A DNA stretch of 64,000 nucleotides, from the NCBI GenBank assembly GCA_038251885.1, contig JBBSAX010000002.1:11662-75661 (forward strand). Direction: 5' to 3'. Below, piece by piece: positions 1-9,045 of this stretch (position 1 is its first letter; each line of letters begins with the position of its first letter). The DNA is from JAHCHG01 sp038251885 (GTDB lineage: Bacteria > Acidobacteriota > Blastocatellia > Pyrinomonadales > Pyrinomonadaceae). The notes under the pieces were generated by a model, which was not told where the DNA came from, did no database searches, and saw only the letters and a list, made by a program, of their open reading frames with translations. Both the position numbers and the translations under genes were made by a program.

Positions 1-2
1 GC

Positions 3-443
3 GTTGATGCGCCGGTCGAGTGTTCGTGTGGAAGTTATGATTGCTGGGAAGCACACGCTTCGGAAAATGCAATGGTTGCCCGTTATCACAAATTGGTCGG
101 CAGGGAATTAAGTTTCGGTAGAAATATTGATGTCAATCAATTGGTCAGCTTAGCCAATCAAGGGGAAGAACACGCCATAAAGGTTTTAAATGAAACGGCT
201 AAATACCTGGGAATCGGAATTTCAAATTTGATTGTCGGATTGAGTCCGCAAGCCGTAGTTGTCAGTGGTCGTATCACGAGAGCGTGGGATTTAATTTCTG
301 ACGAACTGACTTCAATCGTCGAAAGAAGTGTCCGTCGCGGTCTGCCTAAAACAATACTTTTTGCCTCATCTCTCGGCGATCATCCGACACTTATCGGTTC
401 ACTGAGTCTGGTGCTTGCAAAAAAATTCGCTTCAGCAAGCTAA
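3..443 (+). CDS. ROK-family sugar kinase or repressor, C-terminal part (5' end outside window)
   Basis: The reading frame is open from the window edge, so the N-terminus is missing. Shortly after the edge it carries CSCGSYDCWEAHAS, which matches the zinc-binding CxCG-x-x-x-C-W/L-E motif of ROK proteins (glucokinases and NagC/XylR-type repressors). The remaining roughly 110 residues match the ROK C-terminal lobe, including an LSPQAVVVSGRITRAWD stretch that resembles the usual 'P-x-x-I-V-x-G-G' region. The ATP site and any N-terminal helix-turn-helix lie outside the window, so kinase and repressor cannot be separated here. The downstream gene is a TonB-dependent receptor heading an alpha-glucan locus, so a role in glucose phosphorylation or in control of that locus is plausible but inferred. 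Confidence 0.85.
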   Translation, partial: VDAPVECSCGSYDCWEAHASENAMVARYHKLVGRELSFGRNIDVNQLVSLANQGEEHAIKVLNETAKYLGIGISNLIVGLSPQAVVVSGRITRAWDLISDELTSIVERSVRRGLPKTILFASSLGDHPTLIGSLSLVLAKKFASAS

Positions 444-904
444 ATTTTAAATAAATCGGTAAAAATATCTTGACAATTCTATTGATGATGTTAAAAATAT
501 ATTACTAACTTTGTTTGTGTTCTCAACAAACTATAATTTTCGGTATAAAAAAATTAATTTCGATAGATAAAGTAAGAAAAGAGTTGAAAATTTCTAATAA
601 AAATTGAACAATTATTGGAATATTTTTTAAGAATTTTTGTAGTAATATTTTAATAACATTTCTACAAAAAAAAATCTTTAAAAAAAGTAAGAAAATTCTT
701 TTTATCTAATAAATCAACCCCCGTTTTTTAGATTTTTGGCAAATGTCTTACTTTGTTTCAAAGGTTTGGTTTAATTGCAAAACCTAAAATTTATAAAAAT
801 TAATGGTAGAATTTGCTGTATAAAAATATCTGCTACCCAAATGCTGAGTTCAATAAAAATCGGACGAAGATTTAGCGTCTTCTCCTAATACGAGGTTCAA
901 ATAA
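444..904 (+). promoter_or_regulatory. AT-rich 461-bp leader upstream of the TonB-dependent receptor gene
   Basis: No convincing gene is present. The stretch is very AT-rich with long A and T runs. AAAGTAAGAAAA occurs at 569-580 and again at 684-695, and the reverse complement CTTACTTT lies at 747-754, so one 8-base core appears three times. A TTGACA hexamer is at 470-475, but the -10 partner (about AAAAAT at 493) is weak. A short inverted repeat GTTTGT/ACAAAC is at 513-531. The Shine-Dalgarno GAGGTT at 892-897 lies 7 bases before the receptor ATG. The region probably holds the promoter and operators of the receptor operon. Confidence 0.5.
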
Positions 905-3900
905 ATGATTAAAACAATAAAAAGATCGGTCTTTTTTTGTATGACGTTGATGCTTTGTCTGTTTGTTTTGAGTGGGATTGTAACCGCTCAAAATAATGTC
1001 GGCAGCATTATAGGCTCTATTAAAGACCCAAACAGCGCACTTGTTCCCAATGCGAAAATTGTAGTTACAAATAATGCAACAGGAATTAGTCGTGAAACGA
1101 CGAGTAACGAAACCGGCGAATTTACCGTCACTAACCTTGACCCCGGTAATTATAAGGTTACGGTTGAAGCTCCGGGTTTTAAAACACTTTTGTTAGCTTC
1201 TGTAACAGTCGAAACAAATGCACGAGTTGCGCTCGACACCAAATTTACTGAAGTTTCAGGTAGCGGCAGTGATGTCGTTAATGTCCAAGTTGACAGTGCG
1301 CCGCTCGTCGAAAGCGAAACAAGTGTGCGCGGCGACATTATCACCGGCAGAGAAGTAACAGATTTGCCGATTCCGCAAAGAAACTTTACTCTTCTTGCCG
1401 GACTTTCACCGGGCGTAACCCGTCCTTCTTCGCAATCGGTCGGCGTTATCGGCGGCGGCGGAAACTTTGTCAACGGTGGTCCGGGAAGTTCGACCGAATC
1501 AACGCGTTTTCGTGAATCCGGTGGGTCTGTAATTTCCGCCAACGGCGCACGCGTGACGCAAAATAACTTTTCGCTTGACGGCGTTGATAACAACGAATCG
1601 CAATTCGGACAAATTGCTGTTTATCCGAATCCCGACGCGATTGCCGAATTCAAGATCGAAACCAGCGTTCCTTCGGCTGAATCAGGTCGTGCGGCTGGCG
1701 CGATTATTTCAACAACATTCAAATCCGGTGGAAATTCGGTTCACGGAACTATTTTTGAAAATTATCAAGGACGATTTTTAAGTGCGGCGGCGGCACAATT
1801 TGATGAAAATAATTCTCCGCCAAATGCTCAGGGATTTCGCCGAACACCTCCGAACTTTGTGACGCATAACTATGGCGGCACAGTCGGCGGTCCGATTTTC
1901 TTTCCGCGCCCGGGAATCAATGGTAGAGACCCGTTTTTCTATGACGGACGAAATCGAACATTCTTCTTCGTTTCATTTGCCGGACAAAGAAATGGAACAC
2001 CGGCATTTGGCGGCGGAGAATTTCCTTTTGTAACAGTTCCGACAGCGCGAATGAGAGCCGGAGATTTTAGTGAGCAACTAAGAGTTTTGCCAAATGCCGG
2101 CGGTTGTGCAAATCCGGCAAATAATCCCGGAGCAAATTGCCAAACTTTTAATATAGCCGGCGGCGGAACCGTTTTAGCACCGATTGGAACTATTTTCAGC
2201 CCGGGTGGAGTTCCGATTCCGGGCAATAATCTGGCAAATTGTCCGACTTGCGGAGCTTTTTCGACATTTGGTGCAAACCTTTTAAGAGCTTATCCGCTTC
2301 CGACCGAACCGGGTCTTAACAATAATTATCGTCGCAACCGTGCTGAACGCTCGAATGTTGATAGTTATGATGTCAAAATTGACCACAAAATCACCGATAA
2401 CAATTCAATTTTCGGACGCTACAGTTTTTCAAAAAATTCCAGAATTCGTGATAATAATTTTCCGGCTGGAAGTTCACCGAACGGCAACGATCTACCTTCG
2501 GGATTCGGTGCAGGTGATGAATTCGGAAATTCGCGCGGAATTACTTTAGGCGACACTCATATTTTTACGCCAACAATTGTAAATGATATGCGTGCCGGTT
2601 GGACGAAAGTTCAAATCGGAATTAACAATCCGGGCATCAATGGTTCACTCGGTTTTAATCCCGGAATCAGCGCAGCATTAGGCGCAACAAACATCAATTC
2701 TTGCGGAACTTGTGACGGAATTATTTTGCTCGGCATCGTTGATCCGAGTATTTCACAAGAGTTCGTTGGCGATGGCGGAGCTTTCTTTTTCCAATCAAAC
2801 AATTATAATTTTGCCGATACGGTAACGGTTGTCAAAGGAAATTCGGTTTTCAAAATCGGAACGGATTTAAGAAATCGCCGCAACAGTAATTTTGACGGAG
2901 GACGTAACGGCGGAATCAAAGGTCAATACCAATACGGAACATCAGCCGGTGGATTCGTTTCAGGTAACTACAACGGAATCGGTGTAAACGATACGGGATC
3001 AGCAGTCGCCAACTTCTTGCTAGGTTATCAGCCGGGCTTTCTCGGACGCGGAACTCCGGGCGGACCATATACCATACAAAGTTCTGAATTGGCATTTTTT
3101 GTTCAGGACGATTGGAAGGTAAATTCCGATTTAACACTTAATCTCGGACTTCGCTACGATATTTTTACGGCTCCGACTGAAAGATTTGATCGTCAATCGA
3201 ATTTTGATTTGGCAAGCAGAAGAATCGTTGTTGCCGGTGAAGATGCGCCTAATGGACGCGATTTAGCCAAAAATGATTTGAATAATATCGGACCGCGCAT
3301 CGGGTTTGCATACAGCGGACTCAAAGATGATAAAAGTCTTGTCGTGCGCGGCGGTTACGGATTGGTTTATACAACGGATGTCAGCGGTGTTCAGCCTTTG
3401 ACCACAAATCCGGGAACGGGAGCAGCTAATTACTCTTGTAATCCGATCACTAATCCGGGAAGCTGTCCGGCAGGTTATCCGCTCGGAAGAAATCCTTTTG
3501 AACGCGGAATTCCTTTTGCTCCGGGTTCAGATATAATTGCTCCGCGTGGTTCAACGATAATTCCCGGTAACGGCAGTAATATAATTTACAATGATCCTGA
3601 CAGAAAAGATGCGTATGTTCACCAATATAATCTGACACTTCAATATGAATTCGTCAAAAATTGGTTAGCAGAAGCCGCTTATGTCGGTTCGGTTTCGCGT
3701 AATTTACTTATAGTGCAGAATATCGGCAGCACCGGCGCACAATTTGGAAATAATCCGAATCAAGGCGGACCGGGAACCCGTGAAGTTAACTTTTCACCGG
3801 GAACGATAACAACTACCAGATATTTTGGAAAAGCCAATTACAACGCACTTCAAACTAAATTGGAGAGACGTTTTACAAATGGTTTGTCAATTTTATCGGC

Positions 3901-4609
3901 TTATACATGGTCGAAAGCCATTGACAATTCACCGGGCGGTTTTTGTTTCGGTGGTCAAGGACCGACGACCTGCGGTTTTGATAATCCGTTGAACCCGGGA
4001 CTAGACAGAGGATTATCTGACCTCGATGTTCCGCACCGTTTCACTTTTGCAAGTGTTTACGATTTACCATTCGGTAAAGGCAGACAGTTTCTTGGAGATA
4101 TTCCAACGGCACTTGATTTTGTAATTGGTGGTTGGCAGTTTAATAATATCATCACCTTACAAAGCGGACCTGCTTTTAATGTTACTTGGAACGGTGGTCG
4201 TGCAGATATAATAGGTGATCCGACTCCGACAGCGGCTCAAAGAGCGCAAGGAATTCTGTTGAACAGAGCAGCTTTCCGCGCTCCGAGAACACGGGTTTTT
4301 GCATCTGACACGAATTGTTTCAATACAGATGGAACACCTAATAATAACTGTCCGATGATCGGAACATTAGGGCGCAACACATTGCGCGGCGAGAGCCAGG
4401 AGTATTGGGATGCTTCATTATTCAAGAACTTCCCGATCAGAGCAATCAGCGAAGCGTTTAGTGTTCAGTTAAGAATTTCTGCTTTCAATCTTTTGAACAA
4501 CGTAAATCGGGCTACTCCGAACGGTGATATAAACAGTCAAGATTTCGGCAAAGATTTTGCCGAACAAAGACGCAGACAGATGGAATTTGCTTTGAAGATT
4601 ATCTTCTAA
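905..4609 (+). CDS. TonB-dependent outer-membrane receptor with N-terminal carboxypeptidase-regulatory domain (Oar-like)
   Basis: The 1234-residue protein starts with a signal peptide (hydrophobic segment, cleavage near residue 29 after VTA). Residues about 33-115 form a carboxypeptidase-regulatory-like beta-sandwich (GSIIGSIKDPNSALVPNA, then a TGEF/GNYKVTVEAPGF pattern). A plug domain follows at about 140-270, including ISANGARVTQNNFSLDGVDN, and then a long TonB-type barrel ending in a terminal phenylalanine (ALKIIF), as outer-membrane barrels do. Such receptors import oligosaccharides or other large ligands using TonB energy. No SusD-like gene is adjacent; a TPR protein follows instead. The genes downstream make starch enzymes, so maltooligosaccharide uptake is the likely job, by context only. 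ATG is preceded by GAGGTT at 7 bases. Confidence 0.9.
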   Translation: MIKTIKRSVFFCMTLMLCLFVLSGIVTAQNNVGSIIGSIKDPNSALVPNAKIVVTNNATGISRETTSNETGEFTVTNLDPGNYKVTVEAPGFKTLLLASVTVETNARVALDTKFTEVSGSGSDVVNVQVDSAPLVESETSVRGDIITGREVTDLPIPQRNFTLLAGLSPGVTRPSSQSVGVIGGGGNFVNGGPGSSTESTRFRESGGSVISANGARVTQNNFSLDGVDNNESQFGQIAVYPNPDAIAEFKIETSVPSAESGRAAGAIISTTFKSGGNSVHGTIFENYQGRFLSAAAAQFDENNSPPNAQGFRRTPPNFVTHNYGGTVGGPIFFPRPGINGRDPFFYDGRNRTFFFVSFAGQRNGTPAFGGGEFPFVTVPTARMRAGDFSEQLRVLPNAGGCANPANNPGANCQTFNIAGGGTVLAPIGTIFSPGGVPIPGNNLANCPTCGAFSTFGANLLRAYPLPTEPGLNNNYRRNRAERSNVDSYDVKIDHKITDNNSIFGRYSFSKNSRIRDNNFPAGSSPNGNDLPSGFGAGDEFGNSRGITLGDTHIFTPTIVNDMRAGWTKVQIGINNPGINGSLGFNPGISAALGATNINSCGTCDGIILLGIVDPSISQEFVGDGGAFFFQSNNYNFADTVTVVKGNSVFKIGTDLRNRRNSNFDGGRNGGIKGQYQYGTSAGGFVSGNYNGIGVNDTGSAVANFLLGYQPGFLGRGTPGGPYTIQSSELAFFVQDDWKVNSDLTLNLGLRYDIFTAPTERFDRQSNFDLASRRIVVAGEDAPNGRDLAKNDLNNIGPRIGFAYSGLKDDKSLVVRGGYGLVYTTDVSGVQPLTTNPGTGAANYSCNPITNPGSCPAGYPLGRNPFERGIPFAPGSDIIAPRGSTIIPGNGSNIIYNDPDRKDAYVHQYNLTLQYEFVKNWLAEAAYVGSVSRNLLIVQNIGSTGAQFGNNPNQGGPGTREVNFSPGTITTTRYFGKANYNALQTKLERRFTNGLSILSAYTWSKAIDNSPGGFCFGGQGPTTCGFDNPLNPGLDRGLSDLDVPHRFTFASVYDLPFGKGRQFLGDIPTALDFVIGGWQFNNIITLQSGPAFNVTWNGGRADIIGDPTPTAAQRAQGILLNRAAFRAPRTRVFASDTNCFNTDGTPNNNCPMIGTLGRNTLRGESQEYWDASLFKNFPIRAISEAFSVQLRISAFNLLNNVNRATPNGDINSQDFGKDFAEQRRRQMEFALKIIF

Positions 4610-4637
4610 ATAAATTCCCTCGTTAGTTGAAAACTGT

Positions 4638-4677
4638 AAGCGGCGTGTGATGAAAATTGCCCGCCGCTTGCTTTTTT
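4638..4677 (+). terminator. Rho-independent terminator after the receptor gene
   Basis: An 8-bp stem AAGCGGCG/CGCCGCTT (4638-4645 with 4662-4669) is followed by GC and six T residues. It lies 28 bases past the receptor stop codon, so the receptor is probably transcribed largely apart from the TPR gene downstream. Confidence 0.8.
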
Positions 4678-4756
4678 CAATATTTTCCCAGACAACGAAT
4701 TGGATGTTTTTTGATTCAAAAAACTGTCTAAAAATTCTTGGAAACTATTAAATTTA

Positions 4757-5773
4757 TTGTATTTTCGTTATTCGGTGAAATATAAAACACATTCATTATT
4801 CAACACTTTTGCCGTCATTATTTTACTGGCGCAGATAAATTTGGTAACGCCTGTTTTTGCACAGGTTAATACAAATATTTCACAAAATAATCGAATAAAA
4901 AATGAATTAGATGAATTACGGCAAAAAGGTTTCGTTTTCCTGCAAAGCGGAAATTGGCAGGAAGCACATTCGATCTTTGAACAGGTTTTAGCAAAAGCAC
5001 CGACTGATTATTTATCTTTTTATGGAAACGGCTTGGCATTATTTAATCTGCGCCGCGTAACCGAAGCGGATGAAAATATCCAAAAGGCGATTGATTTTCT
5101 GTCGAAAAATAAGTCGAACGATAAACTTCTGGCGGATTCTTTGGTTTTATCGGCGGTAATTTCAGCCACGCAAAACAAAAATGATGCGGCGATTGAAAAA
5201 TTATTAAAAGCCGTAAAACTTGCGCCGAATAATTTTGATGCGAATCTTTCGCTCGGCAGAGCCTATTTCGGCAATAGCGATGTTGCAAATGCCGTTAAAT
5301 ATTTCCGGCAAGCGACAATAATTCAGCCGAATAATTTGCAACCAAGATTTTTCTTGGCGACCGCTTTGGAACGCGAAGGGAATTTGCCCGAAGCGTTAAA
5401 AGAATACCGCGCTGTTGTCAAAATTAATGAAGATTACGCGGAAGGTAATCTCGGACTCGGCGTTTTATTGATAAATACCGAAGGCGAAAAATCTGTTGAA
5501 GGCTTAAAGGCTTTACAAAAAGCAATTTCGCTAAACGGCAATTTGTATGAAGCGCGAATCACTCTCGGCAAAACTTTAATAAAATTGGATCGGGCGGAAG
5601 AAGCCGTCGAACATTTGAAAAAAGCGGCGGAACTCGCGCCGAAAAATCCCGAACCGCATTTTCAATTGGCGATTACATATCGCAAACTCGGCAAAAAAAC
5701 CGAAGCCGCAAGCGAAGCACAAATTGTTAAAAAAATTCACGAAGCGCGGCGCGGCGTTTCGGAAAATCAGTAG
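4757..5773 (+). CDS. Exported TPR-repeat protein
   Basis: The 338-residue protein has an N-terminal hydrophobic signal segment ending at VFAQ (about residue 36), so it is probably periplasmic or surface attached. It is then almost entirely TPR repeats of about 34 residues (for example LDELRQKGFVFLQSGNWQEA and AIEKLLKAVKLAPNNFDA). The start used is TTG at 4757. An in-frame GTG at 4775 is an alternative, and no ATG exists before the signal peptide. TPR scaffolds bind proteins or peptides and have no enzymatic role. It follows the TonB-dependent receptor, and a second receptor in this window also has a TPR neighbour, so an accessory role in receptor assembly or substrate capture is possible. That role is inference. 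Confidence 0.85.
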   Translation: MYFRYSVKYKTHSLFNTFAVIILLAQINLVTPVFAQVNTNISQNNRIKNELDELRQKGFVFLQSGNWQEAHSIFEQVLAKAPTDYLSFYGNGLALFNLRRVTEADENIQKAIDFLSKNKSNDKLLADSLVLSAVISATQNKNDAAIEKLLKAVKLAPNNFDANLSLGRAYFGNSDVANAVKYFRQATIIQPNNLQPRFFLATALEREGNLPEALKEYRAVVKINEDYAEGNLGLGVLLINTEGEKSVEGLKALQKAISLNGNLYEARITLGKTLIKLDRAEEAVEHLKKAAELAPKNPEPHFQLAITYRKLGKKTEAASEAQIVKKIHEARRGVSENQ

Positions 5774-5796
5774 AATTTAAGCGTATTGAAAAATGA

Positions 5797-5880
5797 AACT
5801 ATCAACTTTAAACTATTCACTAGCCGACAGAAAACATTTCTGAAAAATAGTGAAAAGTGAAAAGTGAAAAGTTGACAGTC
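5797..5880. repeat. Palindromic intergenic repeat (family F, copy 1)
   Basis: Imperfect inverted arms: ACTATCAACTTT...CTATTCACTA on the left and ATAGTGAAAAGTGAAAAGT...GTTGACAGT on the right. The central part 'GACAG..TTTCTGAAAA-TAGTGAA' recurs at 53928-54020 in the flagellar cluster. It fills the gap between the TPR gene and the next gene. Confidence 0.6.
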
Positions 5881-5927
5881 AGAATGCTTCTTAACTAAAT
5901 TTATCTATACATTTGAGCAGTAAAAAA

Positions 5928-6707
5928 ATGAAAATATCGAAAGCAGTAAATTACATTTTAGTTTTGTCATTAGCCTTGATAGCCGTTACAAATATTTCGG
6001 CTCAGGACAAAGCCGTCAAAAGCATCGGCGGTGAAGAACACGATTCGAATATTTACGGCGTAAAAATCGGAATGGATGTTCCGACCGCGTTGGAAGCCGT
6101 TTTCGTCAACGCCGAACGCAAACCCGGACAAGAAAAACCCGATGCTTTGAAAAAAGAAGGCAAAGATAATAAAGATGTTCGCGTTGTTTATAAAAATTTA
6201 CCGAAAGGTGAACTGCAAATAGTTTTTGCTGAAGGAAAAGCAGTCAGCGAAATCATTTTGAATTATAAAAAAGAGCCGATTGTTGACGATTTGCGTCTGC
6301 CATTTTCAAACACAATCGGCGATTCGCCAAATTTTGCTTTGCCGAATTCTTCACAACCCGTTGTTACGGATTTGAGCGTTCCGCGTCCCGGCGTTTTGGA
6401 TGGAAATGTAGATGTCGGAACTTACAGCGCAAACAAAATCGGCAATATTGACCGAAGCCGCACCGAATTGTTAGACGGCGAAAGATACGATGACCGTTAT
6501 TCGATAGCTTTTGTGGATAGCCGCAAATTGCAAAGAGTCTGGTGGCGCGAAGAAAAAACTCAAAACGACTATAAAATAAGAGTTTCTTTCATCGGAAAAA
6601 AAACGACCGAAGCCGGAGGAAAATTTGTTCCTTCGATTGTCCAAAAATCAATAAGTATAAATCCCGAAGATAGAGATAAGTTTATGAAGGATTTATTGGA
6701 GAGGTAA
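5928..6707 (+). CDS. Secreted protein of unknown function, tandem paralogue 1
   Basis: The product is 259 residues from ATG 5928; an upstream TTG at 5913 is possible. It has a signal peptide (hydrophobic core, then ISAQ) and a conserved block KSIGGEEHDSNIYGVKIGMD followed by PTALEAVF. The next gene shares this block almost identically. The 'GVKIGMDVPTALEAVF' pattern resembles the start of BamE/SmpA-like periplasmic folds, where a short 'G-M-x-x-x-x-V/A' helix leads the domain, but the match is not good enough to name a family. It also has a WWREEK motif near residue 205. Compared with its paralogue it carries an insertion of about 50 residues in the middle. No enzymatic motif was seen. The protein sits between TPR genes in the alpha-glucan locus, and its function is unknown. 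Confidence 0.75.
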   Translation: MKISKAVNYILVLSLALIAVTNISAQDKAVKSIGGEEHDSNIYGVKIGMDVPTALEAVFVNAERKPGQEKPDALKKEGKDNKDVRVVYKNLPKGELQIVFAEGKAVSEIILNYKKEPIVDDLRLPFSNTIGDSPNFALPNSSQPVVTDLSVPRPGVLDGNVDVGTYSANKIGNIDRSRTELLDGERYDDRYSIAFVDSRKLQRVWWREEKTQNDYKIRVSFIGKKTTEAGGKFVPSIVQKSISINPEDRDKFMKDLLER

Positions 6708-6712
6708 AATTT

Positions 6713-7357
6713 ATGAAAAACTTAAAAGTCTTGAATCTGATTGGGGTCTTGATCATTTCGGCGATTTTCGCGGTCAGCGTTTCGGCTCAGGCAAAAAATG
6801 ATTCGGTCAAAAGCATCGGCGGCGAAGAACACGAATCGAACATTTACGGTGTAAAAATTGGAATGGACATTCCGACGGCGTTAGAGGCAGTTTTTAAAAA
6901 TGCCAATCGCAAACCCGGACAGGAAAAACCCGATGCGATGAAAAAAGAAGGCAAAGACAACAAAGATGTTCGTGTGCTATATAAAGACCTGCCGAAGGGT
7001 GATCTGCAAATTGTATTTGATGAAGGAAAATATGTTCGTGAAATCGCTCTGACTTATGCGGAAAAAAAGAATATTGACGATTTACGGCTCGCCTCATCGA
7101 GCGACATCGGCGTGGCAACTTCCGGTCAGAGATATGATGATCGCTACACAATCGGGTTTGTTGATAATAAAAAACAAGAAAAACTCTGGTGGCGCGATGA
7201 AAAGATTGGCGACGATTATGAAATCAGATTTTCTTTTTTATCAGGCAATATTTTAAAAGACAGCACTCTTTGGTGGCAAACCGTTGTTCAAAAGGCAATC
7301 TCGATAAAACCCGGTGATGAAAAGAAGTTTTCAAAAGCAATGAGCAACAAAAAATAA
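6713..7357 (+). CDS. Secreted protein of unknown function, tandem paralogue 2
   Basis: The product is 214 residues with a signal peptide ending at VSAQ. It repeats the block of its upstream neighbour (KSIGGEEHESNIYGVKIGMD, then PTALEAVFKNANRKPGQEKP and a KGDLQIVF strand) and ends with the same WWRDEK and VQKAISI segments. The start lies 5 bases after the previous stop. A GAGAGGT Shine-Dalgarno sits inside the end of the first gene, so the two are translationally close and surely co-transcribed. The pair arose by tandem duplication, and the shorter copy lacks the central linker. The function is unknown. Export and duplication suggest a periplasmic or envelope role. Confidence 0.75.
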   Translation: MKNLKVLNLIGVLIISAIFAVSVSAQAKNDSVKSIGGEEHESNIYGVKIGMDIPTALEAVFKNANRKPGQEKPDAMKKEGKDNKDVRVLYKDLPKGDLQIVFDEGKYVREIALTYAEKKNIDDLRLASSSDIGVATSGQRYDDRYTIGFVDNKKQEKLWWRDEKIGDDYEIRFSFLSGNILKDSTLWWQTVVQKAISIKPGDEKKFSKAMSNKK

Positions 7358-7390
7358 TTACTTCAAATGAAATTAGAGGAAAAAAATAAA

Positions 7391-9028
7391 ATGCCAAGAA
7401 AAATCAAACTACAAAATTATTTCGGTTTGATTTTAGCTGGCATTTTGTTGTTTTCGCCGATTTATGCACAGACCAACAAAATCGTTCAAACTTCTGATCA
7501 AACAAATAAAATTCTGCAAAACGCTTCGGATTTTATTCAAGCCGGAAAATTATCGGAAGCCGAAACTATTTTGCGCGAATATTTAACGAAATCTCCCAAA
7601 GATAATCGGGCAAAAGTTTTACTCGCAGTTACGCTCGATCAGCAAAATCAGTTTGAAGAAGCCGAAAAAATCTATCGGCAGATTTTGCAGACAAATCCAA
7701 ACGATCAATCGGCGCAGGCAAATCTCGGAATTCTGCTGGCAAAAACAAATCGCTTGCCGGAAGCAATCACAATGCTCGAAGGCGTTTTGAAAATAAATCC
7801 GAAACACAGCCAAGCGCAATATAATCTAGCCGCGCTTTATACGACTCGCAACGATTTTACAAAAGCAGTTCCGTTGTTGGAAAAAATCACCGGAATTTCA
7901 GCGGCAAATAAGATTCCGAAAAATCAGGATTTGACACTTTTGTTTTCATTAACGAAGGCTTACGCCGCAACCGGCAAAAAGAAAGAAGCCGTTGTAATTG
8001 CTGAAATTCTCGAAAAAAAACAGCCCGAAGATGCGCGACTTCTTTTTTCGCTCGGTTTGATTTTAGCCGAATCGGGAGTTTACGAAAAAGCAAAAAACCT
8101 GTTTGAAAAGGTTAATGTTCTCAGATCGAATAATTTTGATGTTTTGTATAATCTCGGAATTGCTTATTACAACCTCGAAGATTTGGACAAATCGCGGGCG
8201 GTTTTGCAACAAGCGGTTGATATAAATCCCGAAAAAGCCGAAGTTTTTTATCGTCTGGGTTTGATTGCCTCTGCTAAAAAAGAGACGGAAAACGCGCTCG
8301 GTTTGTGGCAAAAAGCACTCGAACTTCGTCCCGATTTCCCGGAAGCAAATTTTTTGATCGGCGAAAAATTAGCTGAAAACCGTTTATACACCGGTGCATT
8401 GGGTTTTTATAAAAAAGCGGCTGAACAAAAGTCTGAAAATCTGCTTTATCAAATCAGATATTGCGTAAATTTAATCAGGCTCAAAGAGTATCAGGAAGCT
8501 AGAATCGTGCTTGGCAAAATTCAAACTAAATATGCGGAAAACTTAAATGTCAATTATTTGAGAGGCTTTCTGTCGCGTGCCGAAGGTGTCTATGATGAAG
8601 CAACCGAAGCCTTTGAAAAGGTCTTGAAATTATCGCCCGATAATCCTGATGTTTTATCTAATCTTGGATTTTTGGCAATTCAGCGCGGTGATAAAATAAA
8701 CGGCGAAAAATTGCTGAAACAAGCGATAAAACTGGATGATGAAAATTTTCCGGCATATTATGAATTAGGCAGATTATTAGTGCGTTCAAATAGAATTGAT
8801 GAAGCCTTGCCGATTCTGCAGCGCGGGGCGGAAATCGGAAACAACGACCCGGGAATTTATTATCAATTGTTTTTGGCATTTTCGCGCTTGAAACAAAAAG
8901 ATAAAGCCGACAAATCCTTTACTGAATTTAAGCGTCTGGAAAAAATGTTGGATAAAACTTCCGGTTCGGCTGAAAAACCGGATTCGACTTCGGATTATCC
9001 CGATTTGATCGAAGAAAAGAAACCGTAA
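7391..9028 (+). CDS. Exported TPR-repeat protein, large
   Basis: From ATG 7391 the protein has 545 residues. This start is preferred over ATG 7367 because TTAGAGGA lies 10 bases upstream of it. The signal peptide ends near IYAQ. The rest is about 13 TPR units (for example NPNDQSAQANLGILLAKTNR and SPDNPDVLSNLGFLAIQRGD). The C-terminus (YYELGRLLV...EALPIL, then IYYQLFLAFSRLKQKDKA) matches the C-terminus of the TPR protein at 32301-33647, so the two are paralogues. Each lies in a cluster with a TonB-dependent receptor and glycan enzymes. TPR proteins act as scaffolds; a role in carbohydrate uptake or secretion machinery is inferred from the repeated context. Confidence 0.85.
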   Translation: MPRKIKLQNYFGLILAGILLFSPIYAQTNKIVQTSDQTNKILQNASDFIQAGKLSEAETILREYLTKSPKDNRAKVLLAVTLDQQNQFEEAEKIYRQILQTNPNDQSAQANLGILLAKTNRLPEAITMLEGVLKINPKHSQAQYNLAALYTTRNDFTKAVPLLEKITGISAANKIPKNQDLTLLFSLTKAYAATGKKKEAVVIAEILEKKQPEDARLLFSLGLILAESGVYEKAKNLFEKVNVLRSNNFDVLYNLGIAYYNLEDLDKSRAVLQQAVDINPEKAEVFYRLGLIASAKKETENALGLWQKALELRPDFPEANFLIGEKLAENRLYTGALGFYKKAAEQKSENLLYQIRYCVNLIRLKEYQEARIVLGKIQTKYAENLNVNYLRGFLSRAEGVYDEATEAFEKVLKLSPDNPDVLSNLGFLAIQRGDKINGEKLLKQAIKLDDENFPAYYELGRLLVRSNRIDEALPILQRGAEIGNNDPGIYYQLFLAFSRLKQKDKADKSFTEFKRLEKMLDKTSGSAEKPDSTSDYPDLIEEKKP

Positions 9029-9045
9029 ATTTACAAATTAAAGTA

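Noticed and set aside
470..498. A vegetative promoter TTGACA-N17-AAAAAT
   Set aside because: The -35 is perfect but the -10 is poor in a region so AT-rich that weak matches are expected by chance. It is mentioned only as a component of the leader.
5797..5880. Possible CRISPR-like or tandem array from GTGAAAA units
   Set aside because: Only three adjacent 9-base units are present, with no spacers and no cas genes anywhere in the window.
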